Assembly (NCBI GenBank): GCA_029339505.1
Contig: JAQISU010000155.1
Coordinates: forward strand, 16,383,501 to 16,447,500
DNA: 64,000 nucleotides
Origin: Unio delphinus
Lineage: Eukaryota; Mollusca; Bivalvia; Unionida; Unionidae
Reading direction: 5' to 3'
Positions 56,780-64,000 of the stretch are shown here, piece after piece; the first letter of the stretch is position 1; the number at the start of each line of letters is the position of its first letter. The notes below the pieces were generated by a model. That model saw nothing but the letters and a program-made list of their open reading frames with translations, searched no databases and was not told where the DNA came from. The translations under genes were made by a program, and so were the position numbers.

Positions 56780-58224
56780 TAACTAGACAGGTACAGGACG
56801 ACGAAACAAAAGCGATAGTTGATTTTAAGTATTCTATAGAAGATACTACTTCATATCTCCAAAAACTTAGTTTATTTTTTAATCGATTTTTAGATAGTTT
56901 AATAACAGTAATCAGTACAATTCCACCTTACCGTGATGATGTCATCAAATATGTAGAAGCATGTAATAAAATTATCTCTGTTATGGAAAGTACTAATTAT
57001 CAAATGATTCAGGAGGCTCTTGCTGGTAAAATATACATAAATTTAAATATTCCTTATGATTCTGAAACAACTAATCCTATAACACAGGCAGAATTTGCAG
57101 CGCATTTTAAAATCCGTGTCGAAGACATTCCCACGTTTAAATTTCCAGGATATAACGTACCATGGATGCGTCAAAAACTCAGCGACACATTTGACGAATT
57201 TTTTCCACGGATTCACAAAGCATGGTTAGATAGTCTTCCCGCGGTTCATTATCAATTACCGGAACCTACCAACGCTGACTTTTTCACTGATGATCCACCA
57301 GCGATAGATCCTAAATTCAACTACAACTTCGACATCGGTTTTCTACGTCCTCAAGATATTTATCAAAAATACTCATACAACGTCTACGACGGAACAGAAA
57401 CTGATACACTTAGTAAATACGAATACAACGAAAACGGTAAAATAATATGGAGATTTGCTTTTGGCGATCAAGGTGTATCTGTAATTACAGAGAAATCTCT
57501 TACTGGGATCTTCAACTCAATGACACAAATGTTCCAGATGAAATTGGGACAATTGAGAGATTATCTACAACGATCTCTGTTGCTAGATTTAACAACTCAA
57601 CGTATTACAATCAAACAACAACAACAACAACTAAATCAAATTATCGCTGATATGAACTTTCTCAATGATAGATTACTCTCGTTGGTTTACGAAGATAAAT
57701 CACCAAACAAAGAAAAGTTCCAAAGAGTGTTTTCACGTACCAATGATAATTTAGTGTTTATGAAATTCCCCGGGTATAATGTACCAGCGTTAAAAGCATC
57801 ATTGAAAAAACTCATTGACGATTTCTTTCCTCAGATTCACGCGTTATGGTTTAAGATAAATCATCCCAAAGAAATCTTAACGTCAACGAATTCTGTGTAC
57901 CGCGGCAACAAACATAGATCTCCCGGCAACGTTGATATATCATCTGTTATTGCAATACACGTTATCTGTGATTGTATTTTGGGAAGTTTCTCAGTTGACG
58001 TTTCAAAATCAAACAACGCAAATCAAGGATATATCATGTACACGTTTTCTCCAGACGTATCCCCGGGAAGTCTCATAGTGAAAAACCCGCCTAATTTGAC
58101 TTATCTCGAGCCCATTAATCCATTTCTGTCCAAGATGAATTTTTCAATAACCTACCAAGAATTTAACCTAATTGACCTTCGCGGGGAAACACTACAAATA
58201 ACGTTAGATGTGAAAAGTTCATGA
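56746..58224 (+). CDS. chimeric fibre-like / penton-like protein
   Basis: 492 codons, open throughout. The N-terminal ~390 residues are helical and Gln/Asp-rich with a twofold repeat: FKFPGYNVPWMRQKLSDTFD (about 57,138) and FMKFPGYNVPALKASLKKLI (about 57,750), each followed by EFFPRIHKAW or DFFPQIHALW. The C-terminal ~110 residues (NSVYRGNKHRSPGNVDISSV, YTFSPDVSPGSLIV, DLRGETLQITLDV) match the C-terminal half of the penton-like protein whose N-terminal half ends at 56,779. So a fibre-like segment interrupts, or has been joined to, that protein. The true start is uncertain: the ATG at 56,746 lies inside the previous gene. Confidence 0.6.
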   Translation: MESNLGNIRKVITRQVQDDETKAIVDFKYSIEDTTSYLQKLSLFFNRFLDSLITVISTIPPYRDDVIKYVEACNKIISVMESTNYQMIQEALAGKIYINLNIPYDSETTNPITQAEFAAHFKIRVEDIPTFKFPGYNVPWMRQKLSDTFDEFFPRIHKAWLDSLPAVHYQLPEPTNADFFTDDPPAIDPKFNYNFDIGFLRPQDIYQKYSYNVYDGTETDTLSKYEYNENGKIIWRFAFGDQGVSVITEKSLTGIFNSMTQMFQMKLGQLRDYLQRSLLLDLTTQRITIKQQQQQLNQIIADMNFLNDRLLSLVYEDKSPNKEKFQRVFSRTNDNLVFMKFPGYNVPALKASLKKLIDDFFPQIHALWFKINHPKEILTSTNSVYRGNKHRSPGNVDISSVIAIHVICDCILGSFSVDVSKSNNANQGYIMYTFSPDVSPGSLIVKNPPNLTYLEPINPFLSKMNFSITYQEFNLIDLRGETLQITLDVKSS

Positions 58225-58301
58225 AATGGAAATGGAAATTCTGAAAGAATTTCACTTGCAATTTCAAAGTTTTTTCATAAAATCATAAATTTTATAAATT
58301 A

Positions 58302-58512
58302 AAGGTGAACCCCCCCCCCCCGAATTCATTTTGAGAAAATCGATTTTAGTTAAATTTTTCAACAAACTAATCATTCAACAACGTAAAATCTTCGTAAAAA
58401 ACATCGAAACGTCGATAAATACCAACGATAACACATTAATTTACCTTAAAAAGTATCGAAATTTAACTAAAATCGATTTTCTCTAAATGAATTCGGGGGG
58501 TTTTCACCGTTG
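58302..58512. repeat. long hairpin between structural and early blocks
   Basis: The left arm (about 58,302-58,362; poly-C then GAATTCATTTTGAGAAAATC) pairs with the right arm (about 58,455-58,512; GATTTTCTCTAAATGAATTC then poly-G) over some 55 bases, including AAATTTAACTAAAATCGA, with a ~90-base loop. It directly follows the last structural gene and could act as a transcription end or a replication structure. Confidence 0.8.
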
Positions 58513-58555
58513 ATTTTATGAAAAATCTGTCGACTGATTACACAAAAATGACAAA

Positions 58556-58692
58556 AAAAGTGAAAAATCAATGAAATTTTAACAAAATCAATGAAATTTT
58601 AACAAAATCAATGAAATTTTAACAAAATCAATGAAATTTTAACAAAATCAATGAATGAAATTTTAACAGCATCAGTGAATGAAATTTTAACC
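58556..58692. repeat. 20-bp tandem repeat array
   Basis: Unit AAAATCAATGAAATTTTAAC repeated about five times, then two longer variants with AATGAATG. The unit is itself partly palindromic, like the short inserts spread through element D. Confidence 0.9.
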
Positions 58693-58756
58693 TGTGTGTA
58701 GTATTATACAGTGTGCCTGATTTTCAACAATTAGAAAATCTAAAAGAACTTCAATC

Positions 58757-59026
58757 ATGTATCAACACGTGCTAGTATTTATCCATGATAAAGAACTTCT
58801 TGTGGACGCTATCAGAGAGGTATTCGGGGGTAACACAACGAGTGATTTTTACGTGGATATAGTCATAGATTACCTCGGCGAAGAATCTAAGGATTCTCAG
58901 GAAAAGTTTTTATTAACGGATTATCAACTGTTAAATCTTCAGCAAAACGTTATAACCGTAGTACGATTAACCCGTGATCAAATAATGCAATACGCCCATT
59001 CATGTTTATCCGTGCAAAATCTCTAA
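58757..59026 (+). CDS. small conserved Polinton protein 1 (element D)
   Basis: 89 codons from MYQHVLVFIHDKELLVDAIR. Homologue of 38,840-39,091 in element C, with conserved VFI-DK, DAIRE and KFLLT blocks. The middle (EESKDSQ) is expanded compared with C. Unknown family; conserved position between the structural block and the control region. Confidence 0.7.
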   Translation: MYQHVLVFIHDKELLVDAIREVFGGNTTSDFYVDIVIDYLGEESKDSQEKFLLTDYQLLNLQQNVITVVRLTRDQIMQYAHSCLSVQNL

Positions 59027-59215
59027 GAGATTTTGAAATGGGAAATCTAAAAGATTTCAAGAAAGAATTTCCATCTAAAAAAAATCTTGTATATTTTCTA
59101 AAATTGTTCATGAAATGGAAATTGCTTTGTTTGAAATCCTTTGGATTTCCATCTTCGATTTTGAAATGGAAAATCTAAAAGATTTCAAGAAAGAATTTCC
59201 AGCTAAAAAAATTCA
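59026..59215 (+). repeat. direct repeat built of short palindromes
   Basis: Two ~50-bp direct repeats (about 59,034-59,085 and 59,163-59,213), each containing the palindrome GAAATCTAAAAGATTTC (second copy with one extra A) and AAGAAAGAATTTCC. Between them lies a third palindrome GAAATCCTTTGGATTTC (about 59,136-59,152). The short frame at 59,115-59,402 is created by these repeats and is not accepted as a gene. Confidence 0.75.
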
Positions 59216-59375
59216 CTACGTGGACTTTTATACTTCCCTGTTGTCACACACACTAACAGGTATTATACATGACAATTTTACTTCCCTGTTGTTGACACAG
59301 GTTTTAAAAATTTGTTCAGTAATCGGAGACGCATTCATATTACCTGTGTACCCGTTATACAACAAAGGAGGCTCT

Positions 59376-59732
59376 CTACGTGTGGGGCTCTTGCTCCATT
59401 AACGTTTTTATCTGTCTCACCTTACAATTAATAAGTTTCCTTTGTTCATACTCTGCACTTAATTGCTTCCTAACATCCTCTACTATCTTACATAATGGTA
59501 CAAACACATTAACGTCTTCGGTATTAACTAAACTTTCACGGATAAGTTTTTGTAAGCGCTTAATTAAATAATATTTCTTAGCGAGTACATATTTTCCATT
59601 ATTTTGTGCAAATTGTATATCGTCAAAATCGGTCATGATTTGATCACAATCTAACCCTGAACATAGTTTAATATTTTGAGTTTTGAGTTTGTTGATTTCA
59701 ACAATAATACATTTAAGATTTTCAGAATTCAT
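59376..59732 (-). CDS. small conserved Polinton protein 2 (element D)
   Basis: 118 codons, starting MNSENLKCIIVEINKLKTQN. Homologue of 39,540-39,208 in element C (LDCDQIMTDFDDIQF, GKYVLAKKYYLIKRLQK). Predicted helical; function unknown. As in C, its start faces the repeat-rich control region. Confidence 0.7.
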   Translation of the reverse strand: MNSENLKCIIVEINKLKTQNIKLCSGLDCDQIMTDFDDIQFAQNNGKYVLAKKYYLIKRLQKLIRESLVNTEDVNVFVPLCKIVEDVRKQLSAEYEQRKLINCKVRQIKTLMEQEPHT

Positions 59733-59879
59733 ATTATATAAAAATATGTTTGTTGAATTGTTTGAAAATCCACAATTTGAAACTCAAAGAGTGAAATTGC
59801 AAAGCAATTCAACAAAATGAATTCTGGACACGCTAAGGTGTTGGTCATCTTAGCATATCCAGAAGCTTAATGCGATTAT

Positions 59880-60262
59880 AACGATTATGGTTATATACAA
59901 TGGATGACGACGGCACATCAACACCAATGATCTAGTGTAGTTGGAGGTTGTATATACACATAGGACGGCACATACGGCACATTACAACCCCATGATCTAG
60001 TGTGTAGGCGCTTGTATACGACGGTACAACAATAGATTATATTATGGTATTTACAATGACAATGGTTATATATACAAATGCAATGAATGACGACGGCACA
60101 ACAAACGATTATGGTATTTACAATGACAATGGTTATATATACAAATGCAATGAATGACGACGGCACAACATATATAATACAAATGAATTGATTCAATGAC
60201 AATGAACAATGACAATGGTATATATGAACAATGAATTGATTCAATGACAATGGATGACGGGG
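59880..60262. repeat. tandem-repeat control region of element D
   Basis: About 2.5 units of ~66 bp (60,019-60,175) share TGAATGACGACGGCACAACA and GGTTATATATACAAATGC. A second, longer pair (59,880-60,010) shares GACGGCACAT and CATGATCTAGTGT. Element C has repeats at the same place with different sequence, apart from a shared GACGGCAC. Fast-changing repeats at a fixed position fit an origin or promoter region. Confidence 0.75.
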
Positions 60263-60274
60263 GTGGTTCTACAT

Positions 60275-60378
60275 TCATACGTGATCAATTACAACCTATA
60301 TAAAACCTAGGTTGTATGAATACCAAAAGATATCCATACACCCGGAAATGTATGGATTGTAATGATCACATGTATGAT
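60275..60378. promoter_or_regulatory. nested palindromes (origin-like) of element D
   Basis: Outer arms: TCATACGTGATCAATTACAA (60,275-60,294) and TTGTAATGATCACATGTATG (60,358-60,377). Inside are AACCTA/TAGGTT arms around a TATAAAA sequence (60,293-60,312) and a perfect TCCATACA/TGTATGGA hairpin with CCCGG in its loop (60,333-60,356). Such dense inverted repeats upstream of a TATA box are typical of viral origins; function is inferred. Confidence 0.55.
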
Positions 60379-60417
60379 TTTCGAACGCGAAAACCCCCAA
60401 TAGTATAAGACAGGTTT

Positions 60418-60450
60418 AACGTATATAAGCCGCTGTTAGAGACTAACAGC
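60418..60450 (+). promoter_or_regulatory. conserved TATA box and hairpin (element D)
   Basis: AACGTATATAAG (60,418-60,429) is identical to element C at 40,543. It is followed by the perfect hairpin GCTGTTAG-AGA-CTAACAGC (60,432-60,450), the counterpart of 40,680-40,695. Nearest rightward gene is the polymerase 1.2 kb downstream. Confidence 0.6.
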
Positions 60451-60771
60451 ACAGCGCGGTGTGGTGATTTCATTTTTTTGTTGTGTTTAATAGTGATCAT
60501 TGATAACGTTAAAGTAACACATAATACTTGAAGCAGACACTAAAAAAAAATTATATACGACGTGTATATAAAATAGTTCTGTTAATGTTTGAAAAAAACG
60601 AAAATTGATTATGTGTTATTGATATTTATGACAATTATAACAGCCAATCAAAAACTACTTCCGCGTTCACCAACGGTAACTCTGTTATTGGTGATTTGTC
60701 GCACGCGTTATACCTAAGGGAGTTATTCCCCTTGTGAAATTGCAAAGCTATTTCCAATACAAGTTTACGAC

Positions 60772-61263
60772 TTATACATAAACAAATTGAATTTTTTGTC
60801 CATTTTTTCTGGAAATCGCCGATTTTTGTACTCGTTCTGCAACGAATCGTACTGAGGAGGAGGGAATATCAAAATACCTACTGGCGCTATTCAAAGATTG
60901 AAATACTATCTCCGTGTTATTTTCAGTATTAAACGATCTTACGGGTCTAGCATTTTTCGAGTGTTTCCCAGTCTTACTTCGTTTGATGTTTTCGCGTTGT
61001 GTAATAGCTTCTAGATTCGATAAAGAATTATTAGTCTTAATGCAATCAATATGATCAATAACAAACCCATCCTTAATCAATCCGTTAAATACTTCATAGA
61101 CGAAACGATGATTGAGATAAGTTTTCCCTTCAAATCTAAACACCAAATACCCTTGATTATTCACAACACCAATTGGCTTCTTATGTTTACAATGTCTAAC
61201 AACACCATCACGAGAGGCTTCGTATTTGGTGATAACGGGATGTCTTTGAAATTCTTGGTTCAT
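60772..61263 (-). CDS. HNH endonuclease of NUMOD/intron-encoded type (element D)
   Basis: 163 codons, intact. N-terminal NUMOD4-like segment (YEASRDGVVRHCKHKKPIG), HNH core (HRFVYEVFNGLIKDGFVIDH, with D-H-I-D and TNNSLSNLEAI), and a C-terminal NUMOD-type helix-turn-helix (RPVRSFNTENN; SASRYFDIPSSSVRFV). Longer than the element C copy. It would nick or cut double-stranded DNA. Whether it is a homing endonuclease for the element or a domesticated part of its replication is not known. Confidence 0.85.
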   Translation of the reverse strand: MNQEFQRHPVITKYEASRDGVVRHCKHKKPIGVVNNQGYLVFRFEGKTYLNHRFVYEVFNGLIKDGFVIDHIDCIKTNNSLSNLEAITQRENIKRSKTGKHSKNARPVRSFNTENNTEIVFQSLNSASRYFDIPSSSVRFVAERVQKSAISRKNGQKIQFVYV

Positions 61264-61279
61264 TTATATACATAATACT

Positions 61280-61618
61280 TTATTTGTCTAAATCATTATT
61301 TGGTTTAGATATAACATTGGCAAATCTGTCTATGTAGTCCTGAGCGGTTTTTATAATCCTGTCATTGACGTCATTGACAGCGTCAGGATTTTTTATTCTT
61401 CGCTTGTCATAATAACGCTTCAACTCTCTATAACGCTTACCACTGCAACTAATGCATAACTGCGATTTGCCTCTTACACCTACCCCACAATACAGACACG
61501 GAAGAGGACCATTACCCCCCCGACGAAAACTTTGCATATGATACCCACAGAATTCATTTCTGCATGATTTGTTACACGGAGTCTTTGATCCAATCATAAG
61601 CCATTTGCAATGATTCAT
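61280..61618 (-). CDS. small zinc-finger protein (element D)
   Basis: 112 codons, intact. MNHCKWLMIGSKTPCNKSC, FCGYHMQSF, then CLYCGVGVRGKSQLCISCSG: seven or more Cys and two or more His able to hold two zinc ions. The C-terminal helix (DVNDRIIKTAQDYIDRFANV) is absent in C. It starts 43 bases from the divergent polymerase gene. Unknown family; conserved in A, C and D. Confidence 0.78.
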   Translation of the reverse strand: MNHCKWLMIGSKTPCNKSCRNEFCGYHMQSFRRGGNGPLPCLYCGVGVRGKSQLCISCSGKRYRELKRYYDKRRIKNPDAVNDVNDRIIKTAQDYIDRFANVISKPNNDLDK

Positions 61619-61634
61619 TATATAAAAAACTTTT

Positions 61635-61660
61635 TATTTAAATACTTGTTTTAATTATAA
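61635..61660. promoter_or_regulatory. shared divergent promoter of element D
   Basis: Identical over 26 bases to 42,045-42,070 in element C and located between the zinc-finger and polymerase starts. Confidence 0.65.
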
Positions 61661-61661
61661 T

Positions 61662-62070
61662 ATGAAAGAATTCAAGAGATTATCGAAAATTAAGCCTAAA
61701 TTTAATCGGGATAGAGTTTTTGTTAAACCGAAACGTCTAAACGATGATAGCATGAAAGAATTCAAGAGATTATCAAAAATTAATCCCCGATTTAATCGAG
61801 ATAGAGTTTCTGTTAAACCAAAACGTCTAAAGGACGATAGCATGAAGGAGTTCAAGAGATTATCGAAAATTAATCCCGGATTTAATCGGGATACTAAATT
61901 CGATCTCGATAGAATCTCTGATATGAAGGAGTTCGAGAGATTATCAAAAATTAAGCCTTGGAATACTAAATTCGATCTCGATAGAATCTCTGATATGAAA
62001 GAATTCAATAGATTATCGAAAATTAAGCCTTGGCAAAATGCTACATTTAATCTCGATAGAATCTCTGATA
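61662..62070 (+). repeat. five-copy in-frame repeat at the polymerase N terminus
   Basis: Units begin at ATG 61,662, 61,752, 61,842, 61,923 and 61,998, each encoding MK(E)EF-(K/E/N)-RLSKI-(K/N)-P and ending in a phrase such as FDLDRISD. Unit lengths are 90, 90, 81, 75 bp and the last one runs into unique sequence. Element C has a single copy (MEEFERLSAIKPF...FNLDRTL). Each unit keeps its own Met, so internal starts would still give the normal protein. Confidence 0.92.
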
Positions 62071-62261
62071 TACCAAAAAGTCTAATAGATGATAAAACCC
62101 TGTTGAGTAAAATCAGCGACTGTTTTAATGAATTTAAGCGCGATGGAGCATCTCATGTGTGGACGACATTTCGAATTATCAATGATGATGTCAATGTACC
62201 CGTAATCGATGCTACCATGAACGAATAAAGAGCAGCTGAGATAATTTCACACCTTGGCGGG

Positions 62262-62335
62262 AAATCCAAGGGTGTAAAATCCAAAGGATTTTCATGGAAA
62301 ATCAAAGATTTTCAACAAAGCAATTCCCAAAGGAG
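62262..62335 (+). repeat. palindromic insert within the polymerase gene
   Basis: Contains AAAATCC-AAA-GGATTTT and GAAAATC-AAA-GATTTTC. It adds about 22 codons, in frame, between LGG and YFFR; element C reads LGNKKHFFR at this point with no insert. Confidence 0.8.
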
Positions 62336-63684
62336 GTATTTTTTTAGAATAAAATTCATTATCGAAGACGAAGGTGAATGGGTTATCAGAGATAAATTTG
62401 ATCCAATTCTCAAGAAAAAAAAAAGTGTCATTGTGAGTAGAGATTCCAAACCAGGAATTTTAACTGGAATTGACAAACCATACTACGACAGATCTTACCC
62501 TGTAACAGCAGTTGTTTACGGAATATATCCGCTAAATGATAAGCCAAGTATCGCAAAACTAGCACCTATGAAAACGGCGTCAAGGCTCAATTGTGTAGCA
62601 ACACGGGTAATGGAACACTTCACAAATGCATCCCGAGGAAATAAACTAACTGAACAACGACGAAAAAAAATAACCGAATGGGAACTGACAGTGAAACAGC
62701 GCGGGGCAACAATTCAAGATATAACCAAATTAGAAGCATCATTAAAATTTCCAATATCGGTAGCGACGATAACCGGAGAAGTATTATACGAACCGAAATA
62801 TCAATCGCGAGGGGCTCCAATTGAAATTATTGATCATAACAAACACGCGTGGACGGCTGCAGTAAATACATTTCCACGAGAACGAATCGTGAGATATATC
62901 CCCGGGGAATTTTGTAAGGATGTTTTCCACGAAGAGAGGTTATTCGATGCTATTGTTACGTTGTGTAAAGATGATCCCGTGTCAGTGTGGCTACTTAACA
63001 GTGCTGGTTCCGAATCAGGATTTGATCAATTTGCAAGACCAAATGGTGAATTATATCGCGTTGAAGAATTGGATAACAGAATGAGAAAAATCGCTTATGA
63101 ATTTTCACCGGAGAGTTTCCATGAAAAATTACTCACGGATAGCTTTACAATTCCATCAGTGGTAGCTCACTTCGCAAGAGAAAAGAACTCATGGCGTCCA
63201 ACACGAAGTGATTTTCTCGAGGATGTCAAATTGAGTTGCGTCGAATTTAGTCATGGAGGATTGTGGAATACAAAATACTCACGTGATGGTATGATTTCAA
63301 TTGATATATCCGCGTGTTATCCTGGAAGTTTTCTCGGGTATGGAGAATGCTCTGAGTATTTTAAACGATTTGGACACCCCACGCATGAAATGACTCGTGT
63401 TGCGATTAATGGTCGTTTGCCTGATTTTGATTTAACCGGATTCGCTCGTGTGATATCATTTGAATTCGCTGCAGGGTTACATCCGTGTAGTTATCTTTGG
63501 CTTGGTAGACATATGTCTGTGAAACATTAGATGCCAATTGTGTTATTACGGTATATGATTGATTGTGAGATGTTACAATCGTTGATCATCGGTGAAGCTA
63601 TTATATGCTATCACGCGCAGAAGGATGTTTGGTTACCACAACCCGATCTAGATCGTATAATTGATGAAATACGAAAACAATTTT

Positions 63685-63712
63685 CAGATGGAAAATCGAA
63701 GATTTTAAATGA
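63685..63712 (+). repeat. palindromic insert within the polymerase gene
   Basis: GAAAATC-GAA-GATTTT adds GKSKIL to the protein between QFSD and NEEE; elements B (QFPDLDEEY) and C (HIDADEKY) lack it. The frame is kept. Confidence 0.7.
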
Positions 63713-64000
63713 AGAAGAAATCATGAAACTATCTAGGCAGTTATTTGAAATTAAAAACAAAGAAGCCAAAGATTTCGGAAGAAAAATAATTGGTAAATTC
63801 ACTCAAGGTGGAAGATTTGACAATACAAAATACTCTTCGAGGTTGATCATAGACGTCGCTGAATACGATTTTATTGTAGCGGATTTAACGAAACAGGGAA
63901 AACTTGTAACCCGTAAGGATCCTTTTCTATCCAATGGTGAGAAATTGGGTACGGTTGTTACCTACTGTGATGGATATAATTCCCAGTACACACATTTGAG

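Larger units (their letters stand above)
50381..64000 (+). mobile_element. element D: near-complete Polinton, right end beyond the window
   Basis: Left terminal repeat, a full structural block, two small genes, a control region, HNH and zinc-finger genes, and the polymerase gene up to the window edge. By comparison with element C, about 4.5 kb should follow (helicase, integrase, zinc-ribbon/PLA2, ATPase, right terminal repeat), giving about 18 kb in all, within the 15-20 kb typical of Polintons. It has fewer breaks than A, B or C, but several genes carry stops or frameshifts, and it contains many short palindromic inserts not seen in C. Confidence 0.88.
61662..64000 (+). pseudogene. polymerase-helicase-HNH fusion gene, 5' part (element D)
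   Basis: One reading frame from ATG 61,662 to the window edge, interrupted by TAA at 62,226 and TAG at 63,528. It has an expanded N terminus (five tandem copies of the first module), the region shared with C (RDSKPGILTGIDKPYYDRSY), a segment deleted in C (63,000-63,190), palm motif A (IDISACYPGSF, about 63,300), then after the TAG IGKFTQGG and GTVVTYCDGYNSQYTHL at the edge. Two palindromic inserts add in-frame residues (62,262-62,335 and 63,685-63,712). The helicase and HNH parts should follow outside the window. Such fusions would let one protein unwind and copy the element DNA. Confidence 0.82.

Noticed and set aside
58556..58692. Possible CRISPR-like array (regular 20-bp repeats)
   Set aside because: Units are contiguous tandem copies without unique spacers, in a eukaryotic virus-like element.
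59115..59402. 95-codon frame beginning MEIALFEILWIS
   Set aside because: Formed by the short palindromic direct repeats of element D; element C has no counterpart at this place.
61655..62008. 117-codon minus-strand frame with internal repeats
   Set aside because: Complement of the five-copy repeat at the polymerase N terminus.

Overview
The window looks like nuclear DNA of an invertebrate animal, possibly a mollusc. It is AT-rich and intron-containing. It has long dinucleotide and tetranucleotide microsatellites, two or more tRNA-derived SINE families, LINE, Penelope-like and gypsy-like retroelement fragments, a TA-flanked Tc1/mariner/pogo-type MITE, and one recognisable host gene: a secreted-type protein with a cysteine-rich exon and a CUB domain, with at least three exons between about 7.1 and 14.4 kb. 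There are no bacterial-style operons or Shine-Dalgarno sites.

The main content is a cluster of at least five insertions, or remains of insertions, of one virus-like DNA transposon lineage of the Polinton/Maverick (adintovirus-like) type. (0) 4.5-5.4 kb: an old relic of the major capsid gene. (A) 7.56-11.1 kb: a left terminal repeat, core and zinc-finger relics, and a primase-helicase gene present twice in inverted orientation, lying in an intron of the host gene. (B) 26,031-31,017: an internally deleted element with both terminal repeats and a matching 5-6 bp target duplication. (C) about 37.9-47.4 kb: an element with an intact right end, an inverted core gene and no capsid genes. (D) 50.38 kb to the window end: an almost complete element cut by the window edge inside its polymerase gene.

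B, C and D together show the plan of the family. It runs: left palindromic terminal repeat; rightward structural block (core/AT-hook protein, hydrophobic basic protein, double-jelly-roll-like capsid protein, small membrane-active/basic protein, adenain-like cysteine protease, coiled-coil fibre-like protein, membrane protein, penton-like protein with a fibre-like insertion); two small unknown genes; a repeat- and palindrome-rich noncoding control region with a conserved TATA box; leftward HNH endonuclease and zinc-finger genes; a divergent rightward gene fusing a type-B-polymerase-like region, an SF1 helicase and an HNH-like zinc module; leftward rve integrase and zinc-ribbon/phospholipase A2 genes; a divergent FtsK/A32-like packaging ATPase; right palindromic terminal repeat. 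The proteins would cover replication, integration, capsid assembly, maturation, genome packaging and membrane penetration. Every copy seen here carries stops, frameshifts or deletions, so none reads as an intact element.

The most unusual points are: the replacement of the polymerase gene by an AEP-primase/UL9-like helicase gene in element A; terminal repeats that are themselves palindromes; short palindromic inserts spreading through element D, some in frame within genes; a conserved origin/promoter-like block in C and D; a stop-start codon pair at the same polymerase site in two copies; and a penton-like protein split by a fibre-like segment. The remaining stretches (11.2-13.7, 14.8-17.7, 23.5-26.0, 34.5-37.9 kb) hold no gene I can support.
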